Source of the DNA: Molanna angustata
Lineage: Eukaryota > Arthropoda > Insecta > Trichoptera > Molannidae
NCBI GenBank assembly: GCA_963576475.1
Contig: OY754981.1
Span: 18,752,570 to 18,816,569, forward strand
DNA length: 64,000 nucleotides
Direction of reading: 5' to 3'
Positions within the stretch are counted from its first letter, which is position 1; every line of letters begins with the position of its first letter. The position numbers and the translations under genes are program-made. Below the pieces are notes generated by a model. That model saw only the letters and a list, made by a program, of their open reading frames with translations, had not been told where the DNA came from and did no database searches. Below, one piece after another: positions 10,911 to 21,491 of the stretch.

Positions 10911-12023
10911 TATTAATAATCGTATCATTTATTGAAAAAATTAGCATTCAAGTAAGAAATAAAAAAAACAACGAATATTGCATGTCTATGGAGACCAAAA
11001 AATGTAATTTACTGATGATAAGCTGAAAATAATTTTCCGATTCAAACACTAGAATTAAAACAGAATTTCTTTACTTTTTGTCTCAGTGATCAATACTTTG
11101 ATCTCCATGCCTGGGGGTGACATATGTAATTTCAACAATTGCACTAAAACCGCGGTCATGAGTGTGATGTCATATGAACTTAACCCATTTTTAGTAATAA
11201 TTGATACTCAGTGATCATACAAACTTTGAAGTGTACTAGTTTTATAGAGATTTCTACAGGAGTCGAGAAATGTTTCGATATTTTCCTAAAACATATTAAT
11301 ATTATACTTTAAACTTGTTGAGTAAATAAATCATGTACCATTAATGGTTTGATGTTCTGTAGGAAAAATATTATATGGTATAGGTACACGTGTTGTGGCA
11401 TTATTTTACAAATTATTAACTTCAATCAACTTGTACTGGCCTAAGTATAATTGCTTTACTTCTCAAAACTAAACAAATTTTTAATTTTAAACAAATACTT
11501 CGACTACAATATCAGCTTTAATCTATGTTGAGACACTCCAGCCTGCGTATAAAACTCAAGTAAAGATTACCTTTACAATCTCAAGCCCCGTGAAATAATC
11601 CATTAGCAACAGATTTGAAACAATTACGCAAAGTATTCAAGAAACACACATCGACCGAGAGATGTATGAATATGTAAAATAACGGTTTAAATGAAACTAC
11701 AATAGGTTCGATAGTAAACCTATTGAACTCGGTAAATATGAATTGCATAAAACAAGAAGTAAAGTTAAAACCGGATAATATATGATCCATAAAATATCAA
11801 CACTGACACGAAACAAACATTAGATACACGCTCAAGTTTGTTGATCTGCATCAATGTACATACATAATATATACAAAGGAACAGTTTCTAAAACGACACA
11901 ATGTTATAATAATTCGTCTTTCCAAAACAAACTATCTTGCGTGAAAAAATATTGAAATGTCAAGTAGACAAAATAACTGTAGGTACAGAAGCAAAAGGTT
12001 TTCACATATTATTAATTAATTAA
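10911..12023. other. Non-coding, no feature seen
   Basis: AT-rich; the one minus-strand frame at 11,581-11,790 shows no domain. Nothing else supported. Confidence 0.4.
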
Positions 12024-12459
12024 TCCTAATATATAAAAATCTCGTGTCACGATGTTCGTACACGTTAATCTCCGAAACCGCTCAAACAATTTCAATGAAA
12101 TTTTCTAAATTTATATGTTTGGTTCCGGATTGAAAGATAGGATAGTTTTGGACCCGATAGGTTGCGCTGTTATCGAGATATAATAAAACATTTTCATTTT
12201 TACAAAATATTTTTTTTAGATATCTCATCCGAAAATATATTAAACCACAAATTTTGACTTAGGTTATGTTATCTATCAATAGATGGCGTTGTGAACAAAT
12301 ATATTGACATTGTTTTACGCATCTAGAGAATGATTATTGTTTTCTTAAAATACATAAAATGGGGTCTATATAGGTAAATGCGATCTACACAGAAGGCGGT
12401 CTATGGTAGAATAATATACAAAATGCCATCTGTGGCAGAACAAAATCGGGAACCACTAG
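12024..12459 (+). mobile_element. Short non-autonomous Helitron
   Basis: It begins TCCTAATATATAAAAATCTC after an A and contains CCGAAACCGCTCAAACAATT and TTCAATGAAATTTT. This opening block (TATATAAAA, then a gene-less sentence ending ATGAAA) recurs at the 5' ends of many insect Helitrons. It ends in CTAG|T at 12,456-12,460, with a small hairpin GCCA-TCTG-TGGC at 12,425-12,436 about 20 bases upstream. Insertion between A and T fits Helitrons. No coding capacity; 436 bp. Confidence 0.55.
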
Positions 12460-12499
12460 TAGGTATTATATAAAAAAAACACTAGTATTACACGTCGTT

Positions 12500-13060
12500 T
12501 TGTTTACTACAAAGCGCAAATACGTCCAATTATTGAATATGTATGGTAGTCACCTTTGGAGTGGCGCCCCACAATACCTATTGAATAGCCTCGACGCTGT
12601 CCAAAGGCGTGCTATACGTCTGATTGATGATCCATCACTGACTGATGGATTGCAATCACTAGAACACAGACGCAAAGTCGGTATTTTAAGTTTATTCTAT
12701 AGCTACTACCACGGGAATTGCTCAGAAGAACTTGCATCTTTGGTCCCTCCTCCACCCACTCGCAACAGAGTCACTCGCTTTACTCAATCGCAGCACCCAT
12801 TCACAGTGAACCTTCAACATATACGAACCAGTCGCTTCTCGAACTCCTTTATTAATACAGCAGCCCGACTGTGGAACGATCTTCTGAAATCTGTGTTTCC
12901 ACCTTCGTATAACCCGGGTTTTTTAAAAATCCGTATTAATAAACTCATTTCTAGATTGCAAACCCCTCCCAACGCTACGTAGTGCGCTTCTTCGGAAGAG
13001 TAAAATGGACCCAATTCCTAATAGCTGGTGTCCCCTACGTAGACATGTTAAAAAAAATAA
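12500..13060 (+). pseudogene. 5'-truncated LINE RT C-terminus plus 3' UTR
   Basis: An open frame (12,500-12,982, 160 codons) carries a LINE C-terminus: YGSHLWSGAPQYLLNSLDAV, LEHRRKVGILSLFYSYYHG, and SFINTAARLWNDLLKSVFPP. The catalytic RT part is absent. The 3' UTR runs through AGTGCGCTTCTTCGGAAGAG to an A-rich tail near 13,050. A second copy of the same 3' end is at 36,944-37,120. The frame's ATG is incidental, not a gene start. It lies 40 bp after the Helitron end. Confidence 0.78.
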
Positions 13061-15034
13061 TAATTACATTGGAAACCAAACGAGAGTTTGGTTTAACTTC
13101 AAACATTGGAAATTAAACGATTATAAAAAAGTAATTAAACAGTATATATTCTGATGAGTCCTATAATTGACTATTAAGAAAACTTCTCAGCCACTTAATT
13201 ATCGAAACTAATGGAAGGATTTAATTGTGCTAACGTGCATTGCTTTGTTGATTATATAGAATAATAAAATGAACAGAATGAGAAATTGTTAATTAAAAAC
13301 TGAACTTATTTAATTTATATACAAACACGTGTACAAGAGCGGGTAAATTGCCATATAACAATATCTTCCAACCAACCCAAGCAAAATGAAACCTGACGTT
13401 AATTCGATCAATAGTGCCTATATGGTCCATTTCAAAACAACAGTGAGGCAAAAATACGACTCCAATAAAAATACCGATAAGGATAATGAAGAGAGAAAGG
13501 GGAGTTGAAGGATTCAGAAAAAAATATAGAAGAAAATATTAGATAAATTAGATTTGTTCAGTTTTTCCTAAAATATTTGTATAGATTGAGACGACGTGAC
13601 ATCATCATTTTGGTAATTCCATAGTCTAGCTTTTTTTGTAATTTACAAATGTTTTCAACTCAGAGAAATATGAATTGCAAGTAATTAATATTTCATTTGC
13701 TAGAAACAAATCCAGGAAGCCGTTACGGAATAAAAATTTCATAATAATATGTTAATAATAATATGAAATATAATAAGTGTATCAATATTTGTCAGACATG
13801 AATAAATAATAAATAAAATAAATAAATACATGTCACTACGCAATCGACAAACAATGAACAAGGGATTTAGAAAAATCGGAGAACAGTAAACTAATGTTCA
13901 TTCCGAACACGAAATAACTATTGGTATTAGACGTTGAATCAAGATCAAGACAGAGTCAACATTAAATAAGTATTGAAGCGCTCTGAAATAAAGAACCCCT
14001 AAGGATGATAGCAGGCAAAACAAACTCGGTGATATTACGTGAGGAATACTAGAATATGACAAATGTGTGAGGCTGAGAACATCGTAAGAAATAGTAGACA
14101 GTGAAGAAGGGACTGGTATAGTAATTTCTAAAGAATATACACCACCAGAATCTCTTATAATCGCACTACAGCCTTATGGAATCGACCACATTGAAGACCT
14201 ATCAAAAGATGAAAGGACAGCTTGGAATCTACCATCAGGAGAACACATAAGTTTTTCACAAGAAGTAGGTACATCATTATTGAACGAATAAAAATAATAT
14301 ATAAACTTGAACACCATCTTATATGCCATTTCAAAACCAACTCAATAAGGCACGTATGACATAGTGTAAACACCGTTAGAAATTTCACGACGGAGAAATT
14401 AGTAAATTAACAGCTAACAAGATGGCTGTAGGAATTCAAATTATTTAAATAATTAAAACAATCATTTGTAGAATAATATTTAGATTCAAACACGACGAGA
14501 CATTAATTCCACTATCTATATGCAACCTTTCCCTTTACCTTATAGAGTATTGTTTACATTAATATTCAACATCTGCATTTAATGATATTAAAACACTGAA
14601 AACTAAGGTAGGAGTTCTAATGATAGTTAATACGTCTTAAAGATCGTGGGATTTCGAGAAATGTGGGTTTGACGATACATTTTTAAATATATAGCATAAT
14701 TTGATTCCCACGCGAGTATATATTAATTTGCTAGGCGGAATCGATGTCTATAACTTGAGATTTAATTATATTGTTTAATATAATTAACCAGTAGGCACGT
14801 TTGTGCATGTTTAATACAAACCTTGATTAAACATTATTAGATTTGACTTGTAGATATGGTACAATGATATCTTTTAGGAATTACTAAACGACAAAACATA
14901 AATTTATATAATAAAAATCTACATGAAATCGAAATTTGTTGTAATTATATCTCAAGCAAGTATTGCTTCACTGGCCTGAAAACACTCATAAATATGAAGA
15001 GATTGTCACTTTCCAAAGAAGTGTAGTTATAGGA
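13061..15034. other. Non-coding with a LINE tail scrap
   Basis: No gene recognised. At about 13,320-13,390 a minus-strand copy of the LINE 3' tail is visible (GTTGGTTGGAAGATATTG in reverse complement). A/T microsatellite (AAATAAATAA type) at 13,800-13,830. The minus frame at 14,155-14,388 has no domain. Confidence 0.45.
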
Positions 15035-15475
15035 CAACCCAACAAGCAATTGTCAATAAGCCGTGGTTCCAAGACAAAGCTTTTGACAAACATTTCATCA
15101 GCGTTATGTGTCGTGATCCGCATGGGACACTGTTGTACTAGAGATCATCTTAAAAATAAAGTGATGAAACACTGGATCATTATTTATTTCTCGAATGTCC
15201 CATATACGACAGGTATTCAACCTTTCACTGAGAGTGGGGTTCCAATGCCAACAAATATGAGGACATTGTTGAGCTACAACTCCAGGAAAGTGAACATGTT
15301 GATCAAAAAATTCTTTAAAATTAACGACATTAAAATCTAACACAGCACTCAAAATTGAAGTAAAATAAATAAATAAACAAAAATAAATTTACTATTTTTA
15401 TTTAGACAATTTAAGCAGTAAACTTATATGGCTAGAACATTCTTTACGGGTGAAGAGTCATCTAAAAATAAAAAA
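15035..15475 (+). pseudogene. Damaged 3' copy of the I-like LINE
   Basis: Aligned by eye to 10,400-10,890, this reproduces the end of ORF2 (RMGHCCTR.HLK..., then SGVPMPTNMRTLLSYNSRK and FFKINDIKI), the stop and the 3' UTR with ACGGGTGAAGAG. It carries substitutions, a ~34-bp deletion after HLK relative to the intact copy, and a short A-rich tail near 15,475. It is a 5'-truncated, inactive insertion of the same family. Confidence 0.85.
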
Positions 15476-15489
15476 AGACGTGTATATAC

Positions 15490-15680
15490 TGTTTTTTTTT
15501 GAAGAAGCAGAGTGAGACCTAGAATCAGATGGCTGGACGACATCGAGGGCGATATAAGAGCGATCGGACAGACAACTTACAGGAGACTTGCTGCCGACAG
15601 AGCGGGATGGAGGCAGTTTCTTGAGAAGGCCAAGGCCCACACCGGGCTGTAGCGCCATTGCTGATGATGATGATATTCTT
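15490..15680 (+). pseudogene. RTE/Jockey-type LINE 3' end with (GAT)n tail
   Basis: The plus strand reads RPRIRWLDDIEGDIRAIG, then TTYRRLAADRAGWRQFLEKA and KAHTGL before a stop. This is the standard C-terminal block (GRPRLRWLD..E.D........R..A.DR..WR..L..A) of many insect LINE polymerases. A TGATGATGATGAT microsatellite tail follows at 15,659-15,675. Only the extreme 3' end is present. Confidence 0.75.
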
Positions 15681-16683
15681 TATCAAAACTTACTAGTTTT
15701 TGAAAAAATTTTCCTATTAGTACGTAGTACATTTTTAAAACATTCAAAATTACACTAAAAATTATTATATTTTATCCATTACCACTTATTTCAGTTGCTA
15801 CTGGTTTCGAAGGAGGTGTAGTAAAAAGGACACTTTAGAAAACGAGAACTTATTATTTAACGACTTTGTCAATGATATTTTTTCTTTATATATTCCATAT
15901 TTGAATCGGATTTTGACATGTCTTCGTATCGGATTATGTACTAGAGAAATGTATCATAAACTAAAGATTTTGTAAAAAGTTGTAAACCATAATATGTAGG
16001 TAGTAGGTATATTTTACAGCTTAAAAAGTTTCTCCGGGGAGTTTACAACTGAACAAATGATAATTTGTGTTTATTTCCATACAAGGAATAGGTTCTATTA
16101 TTGACTCATCAATCACATTGCGCAATAAATGTCATCTTTCATCATTCCTCGAGTTGTACCTATTACACATTATGCACGTACCCTGGCCATCAACGGACAT
16201 AGCTATTTTCCATATTGCAAGTTCAAACTAGATCTCACATCTCATTAGAGCGTATGGTCAGTGCGTCCAATTAAAAAGACTGGATTCGCTCGCGGAAGAA
16301 ATCTAAAACTTCGACGAAAAAAAAAACATATTTTTTCCACGCATACCGTGGAGTAGTTTTTGTAACATAGTAACTTCAGCGAAGTGAATGGATGCAGGTG
16401 ACTTTTTAAACACATGTATTAGTCGTGGAGATTTCTAAACTTCTGAATTTTCTCCGACTTCCACCTATGGATGGAAAATTAAAAAGTTTGCTGCTATATG
16501 ATATTCACAATTTTAATTAATGTGTACATACAGCAGTAGAGACGGGCGTGTTCGTTATTCTGGATATCTATAATTCAATTCGTATTTTTACCAGAAATCA
16601 ATTGCGTAACCTAAACACTCAGAAAATAGTCTTAACGCCAAAATAAAGTAAAAAGAATTGTTGCATTTGTTTATGGAAATTGG
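15681..16683. other. Non-coding, no feature seen
   Basis: AT-rich sequence with no recognisable gene or repeat boundary. Confidence 0.4.
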
Positions 16684-16918
16684 TATTATCAAGTAAATGA
16701 GTGTGCTCCATCGATACCTTTTCCTTCTGCCTTGCAGTGGTTGCAATATATTACCATATTTGGTGAGAATGAATCACCCCTGTGAAAATACAGTCCACTT
16801 ATTATTGTAATAATCAAGTAAGTATGTACCATCAATATATTTTCCTTCTGCCTTGCAGTGGATGCTTTATATTACCATATTTGGTGAGTATGAATCACCC
16901 CTGTGAAAATACAGTCCA
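16684..16918. repeat. Two tandem ~121-bp copies
   Basis: The block containing CCTTCTGCCTTGCAGTGG and ATTACCATATTTGGTGAG, then GAATCACCCCTGTGAAAATA, occurs twice with a 121-bp spacing (GCAGTGG ends at 16,740 and 16,861). The copies differ by several substitutions, so the duplication is not very recent. No coding potential seen. Confidence 0.75.
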
Positions 16919-16935
16919 CCTGTATCGTACAATTT

Positions 16936-17052
16936 TCGCCAAACATTTTGAATGAGCTTCCGGTTGCGCAGAGCGCAATTTGTATCTTGTTGCTTCGTTG
17001 GTTTATGTGCAAATCGCCCCCCTTCTCGGCTAAAAGTTCAAGTGATTTGGCG
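16936..17052. mobile_element. Short MITE, family A
   Basis: About 117 bp. The ends are inverted: TCGCCAAACATTTTGAAT at the left and GTTCAAGTGATTTGGCGA at the right. The internal core is CTTCCGGTTGCGCAGAGCGC, then TTTGTGCAAATCGCCCCCC-like sequence. Related copies are at 35,100-35,225, 31,275-31,370, 27,020-27,150 and a piece at 25,655-25,700. Size, inverted ends and dispersion define a MITE; the superfamily is unknown. Confidence 0.68.
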
Positions 17053-17284
17053 ACAACTATACTATGTATATTAAAATTACCAAATACTGAACTCGTCAAC
17101 CTCAGATCCCTGAGGGTCATTATATAAAAAAATATATCTGACAAAATAAAATGTTTGAGGCTTCCCTTGTTTCATCAAGTATTCATAAAATTAGCCCCCC
17201 ATACTTCATATTAAAATGACTTAACAAAACTAAAACACGTATAATACCATAAGCACCCAACTTTAATATAATAGCAGCTAAAAT

Positions 17285-17370
17285 CATAGACCCAGAAATA
17301 GGGGCTTCCATTCACGTCAGGACTCCTTCTTCCAGTAATGGACATAGGCCTCCCCCTGAGACCTCTATAT
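17285..17370 (-). mobile_element. Short LINE 3' scrap
   Basis: GGACATAGGCCTCCCCCTGA resembles the block GGATATAGGCCTCCCCCTTG in the larger minus-strand LINE piece at 53,020-53,040. Only ~70 bases are recognisable. Confidence 0.4.
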
Positions 17371-17741
17371 TTTTCTCAAAATATTAATGGAAAGAAATGC
17401 AAATAAATATTAAATAATATTTGAAAAAAATATTGAATTTTAATGGGTCAATTTGTTTTCCAAATTTAACTTATAACATATTATTTTATTAGGGCCAAAT
17501 TGTTTCCGAGAAATGAGTTACGAGTATATATTTTATAAAATTGAATTTTTCTCTATTGGCAAATAAGGTTTTACACTGTATTATGTATTTTTTTATTATT
17601 AATACGTAATCTAAATTATAAAACTAACACTATTGAAAAAAATCGTTTTAAATTAATTCATGTGCAATATTTGAATGTAGAAAGATAATGCCAACAATCA
17701 CGACTCTCTGCATATATCAGTGAAATAATTACTTCCTATAA

Positions 17742-17912
17742 ATGTTATATCTATAATAAAAAGTAAAGACTTTTTGATTCTACATTAATTTAATTGAGCG
17801 CGATAGGCCTATTTCGCCTTGTTAGGGCATTAACTAGCGAAATAGGCCTATCGCGCTCAATTAAATTAATGTAGAATCAAAAAGTCTTTACTTTTTATTA
17901 TAGATATAACAT
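17742..17912. repeat. Perfect 76-bp inverted repeat with 19-base loop
   Basis: Bases 17,742-17,817 and 17,837-17,912 are exact reverse complements over all 76 positions; the spacer is 17,818-17,836. The arms contain GAGCGCGATAGGCCTATTTC. The absence of any arm mismatch points to a very recent fold-back insertion, gene conversion between arms, or selection on the hairpin. A transcript would be a 171-nt near-perfect dsRNA hairpin. No gene lies nearby. Confidence 0.92.
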
Positions 17913-17914
17913 AT

Positions 17915-18319
17915 AATGGAATTCTACCAAATAAAAACTTCATCGATAATTAACTTCCTATAAAGTTCCTTACTTAATCCATGAACTGTCATATAATTCT
18001 GTCACAACATCCAATAATATATACAACAACTATGGTAATATTTAACCATGCCACAGATATGATGATCAAGAATAACTACTCATTTAACGAAATTAGCCCA
18101 GATATTGCAACGATAACTAAGTACCCAGTAGTAAGAATATGTAGATCAAAAATAACAATAAGTTGTGCACAAATAAACAGAAAGATTTATTTGTTTTACG
18201 ATTAAGAGAAAACACTGTTAAAATTAAATGATTAAATGACACGGAAGCTGCAGTTTTTATAAACCAAAACAATACGATTCTTATGTAATTGTGAATAATT
18301 TACTTGGTAGAATTCCATT
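17915..18319. mobile_element. 405-bp element with 21-bp terminal inverted repeats
   Basis: The left end AATGGAATTCTACCAAATAAA and the right end (reverse complement) AATGGAATTCTACCAAGTAAA match in 20 of 21 positions. The interior is A/T-rich without a convincing gene. It abuts the hairpin at 17,742-17,912 with two bases between, so the two may be parts of one composite insertion. No clear target duplication was found. Confidence 0.6.
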
Positions 18320-18323
18320 TTAA

Positions 18324-18415
18324 AATAAATTGAAACGTAAAACACTATGTTTTGGATTCTACATAATAATATATGTACAATCCAAAATACAGTGTTTTAC
18401 TTTTTAATTTATTTA
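18324..18415. repeat. Imperfect hairpin
   Basis: AAATTGAAACGTAAAACACT at the left pairs imperfectly with AGTGTTTTACTTTTTAATTT at the right, and GGATTCTACA with TGTACAATCC. It is the third fold-back structure in 700 bp. Confidence 0.6.
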
Positions 18416-18439
18416 ATATGATTATATTCGCAAGGTTGG

Positions 18440-19182
18440 ATATGATGTTGGAAAAATGATAAATGCGAAAAAATATAATACTTAGTATACTTCCTGTTAA
18501 CGCCAATATTGATGTTAAATTATTGTGTTTTTTTATATGCAAAAGCGTTAAATAATTGTTGCAATCACTGTCCGTCTCGCACCTACAATTTAGTATCTTT
18601 TGAAACCGCATCCTGATATTTATATATTATATCGATATCCGCTCCGCCACACGCATCTCACTAAAACATGTTGGTTTTAATAAATCACTGCGCGTGTGAT
18701 GTTGTGCAAATATTATGTATGCTAGAAAGACAACAATAAGCCATTGGAAAGACATCAAGTGCGCGTTTCAATCTATTTTTCTTTCTGTCTTTGACAATGG
18801 TTGCAACATAATAATATACCTATTTTTAAATTCATCGAAACTAAAAATTAAGTCCACTTAAAAATTCAAAAATCGCGATATCATTTCCTATAGCAATACG
18901 TAGCGCAGTTAACATATTCTTGATTATAAGAAAAATAATTAATTAGTTCAAAGTGGAACTATTAATAATATTAATTTGGTAACTCCAAAACATGATTTTG
19001 GAGGCGTCAACGTCATACAAAATTATTTTTCAAACGCACTGAGCGTGATAGGAATTTGCATTAATTTATTGAGTGAAGAGTGTAGGAGTTAATTATAAAA
19101 ATAAAATTGACGAGTGATGAAAGATCGATTTAGATAAACCAAAAAATACAAGTAAACTAATAATAGTACTGCCGAATATACA
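18440..19182. other. Non-coding, no feature seen
   Basis: No gene. Small hairpin CTCCAAAACATGATTTTGGAG near 18,985 only. Confidence 0.4.
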
Positions 19183-20462
19183 TAGTGATGAGCAACATTC
19201 TTGCAAGTCTTACGAGACTCTTGCAAGAAGAAGACCGCATGTATTGCTGCAAGACCAACACCAGTTAATGCAAGTTTTGCGATCTAATTTGCAAACTTGT
19301 TTATTTTCAGTTATCAAGTAAGCAATTACCGACATATAAATTGTTTTATTCATTGTAATTAATGATTTTTACAGATTTTGTTTAAAGGTTGCAAGACTTA
19401 TAAGACCAAGACTCGATCGAGTATGCCAGACCACTTATGTAAATGCAAGACCAAGAACAAGACCGGGGGTGCAATGCCAAGACCAAGAAGACCGACCCGG
19501 CCGTGAAACCAATTACCCAATAGTATAAGAGAAGCTCCTATCTTGATGGTTTTCAAGAAGCTTCTGAAGTCATACTTCTAATCCACATACATATAATTCT
19601 ACCTTCCTTCTTCCCTTCGCATTCCATCATTTTTCCATTTTTTGGGACATTATCATTGTTATTACTCCTCAATAACCCAAGAAGATATAGTGGGGAGTTA
19701 TGTTTTCGTATTTTTTAAGACTATTTATATTTACCTACTGTAGATTATCAACTAGTATCATGCTGAGATTGTATTCTTAAAGTTTATATTTACTGTAGAT
19801 TATCAACTAGTATCATGCTGAGATTGTATTCTGATTGTATTTTATGTACGGCGTGTTTATTTTACTTTATCAATTATAGACTAAAGTAATTACTCATTCG
19901 ATTATTTTCAAAGTTTGCAAATATGTATATCTAATACTTGCTTAGACCCCATTAGATTTTGAACGATATCTGAATAGTGCTTCTCAATTTTTTTAAACGT
20001 CAAATATTTTAAAGTGACCCCAAACTCAGGAAACTTAAAATATGAAATTTTTATTTTCAAATTGGAAAAAAAGGAACATCACTTTCATAAAATGGCATTG
20101 AAGAAATATCAAGTTGTCATAATAAAATATTTAAATAAAAAAATATTAAATACTAATTTCATAAACATGGTGAAAGTTTTCCATATAAAATTTGGTAGTA
20201 AGAGTATAGCGTTGGCCACAACCCACTCGATTTTAAATTATGTTTTATTTCGATTAAATCTTGTATAATTTAATTATTACTTTTGTAAATCTTACATGCT
20301 GCAAGTGTACTAACAAGTGTGATTGACTGGTAGAAATTGCCTATGGGCAATAAGTCCGCCACATTATGCAAAAAAATATTTTGCATAATAAACAAATTTA
20401 ATTACTAATTTATTGTAAGACTTGGACCACTCCGGTCTTGGTCTTGCATTTGCTCACCACTA
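19183..20462. mobile_element. hAT-like non-autonomous element carrying nested insertions
   Basis: The ends are inverted and similar: TAGTGATGAGCAA at 19,183 and TTTGCTCACCACTA at the right end. Subterminal sequence is full of GCAAGACCAAGACC-type repeats on one side (19,210-19,490) and CCGGTCTTGGTCTTGCA on the other. A TAGTG/CAGTG start with short subterminal arrays is typical of hAT elements. I did not find an 8-bp target duplication. Inside lie a LINE 3' scrap (about 19,505-19,660, LPNSIREAPILMVFKKLLKS, with its tail GGTAGAAATTGCC at 20,330) and the MITE at 19,668-20,230. Confidence 0.6.
19668..20230 (+). mobile_element. MITE family B, copy 1 (internal duplication)
   Basis: It starts CTCCTCAATAACCCAAGAAG and ends TAGCGTTGGCCACAACCCAC, parallel to the copy at 32,197-32,672. 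An internal block (TGTAGATTATCAACTAGTAT, then CATGCTGAGATTGTATTCT) is duplicated in tandem at 19,738-19,835. It sits inside LINE and hAT remnants. Confidence 0.65.
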
Positions 20463-20479
20463 GTTATAAATAATATATT

Positions 20480-20760
20480 GTTTATAATAAAAATCAACTT
20501 CTCAATAGATGGCGTTACAAAAAAAGCTTTCTTCGTTATTTTATAGATGGCGATAGTAAAAATGTGTTATTTTCAAACGAATTGTAACCCATTATTGAAA
20601 TATATAGAACTTACAAATAACATTGATAAGGGAACTCAATATTTGGTGAAAGTTGTGCAAGCGCATGAAGTGATCTCGTAAACCAGCCAATGACTGGCCT
20701 TGAGTTCCTGGTTCTTCTATAATATTTGAACTTCGTCTCTATTGAGATGTTGAAAAAATT
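20480..20760 (-). mobile_element. TIR repeat family C, degenerate copy
   Basis: It shares, in order or as inverted pieces, TGAGTTCC, GAACCAGGAAC and CTTCGTCTCTATTGAGAT with the copy at 31,836-32,189. It begins near TCTCAATAGATGGCGTTAC. No coding. Confidence 0.5.
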
Positions 20761-21264
20761 ACAGTAAGTTATTGAAATATTTTGAATGGGTACATAAAAC
20801 GAATAATGAATTACATATATTAATGAATAAAAACATTGATACCACGTTATCAATATTTGTATAAAATAATAGAACTTCATAAACAAGTTCCACAGTCTTC
20901 ATTGACTAGTAAAACGGAGATAAAATCTAAAAATGTATGATGAAATCAATAATTGTGTCGTAAATAAAAAAAAACACATAGTCGTACATTATAAACATTG
21001 AATAATTTCGTTAATTTAATTCATTCGTTATTAATTAAGGTTGAAATATGTTTCTCTTCATCTTCTGGTCATATCGGCAAAAGTGCCGTTTTTAGTAGGA
21101 TGCGTTAGCGACGTGTATTTCAAATGAGATTCGTTCTTTAGTGTCGATTTTGTCTCATAAATTGCTTTATTTTTCCTTATTTTATCGTTTACGTTATCCA
21201 TATAGATGTTCCTACATTACGTCCAATACCTCTATTGTTGCAACAGTATAATTTCGTTGTTCAT

Positions 21265-21491
21265 CCAGGGGGGCAAGTCTGGTTCGACCGGCGAAATCAA
21301 AACCCCAGTGATTACCCATATCATGGATCTAATTATCGTATGGAGTTCTATGACATCTAAAGATATTGTAGAACTCCATATAATAATTTATTTATCGTAT
21401 GATACTAGTGAATCATATAATAATTATATCCATGGTATGGGTAATCACTAGGGTTTTGATTTCGCCGGTCGGACCAGACTTGCCCCCTAGG
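21265..21491. mobile_element. MITE family D, long-TIR copy
   Basis: The terminal inverted repeats are ~64 bp: the left arm runs CCAGGGGGGCAAGTCTGG... to CCATATCATGGAT, and the right arm is its near-exact reverse complement ending CCAGACTTGCCCCCTAGG. Each carries CGGCGAAATCAAAACCC. Total ~227 bp. Related copies or fragments are at 41,433-41,645, 47,235-47,320 and 60,814-60,870. No target duplication was recognised. Confidence 0.8.
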
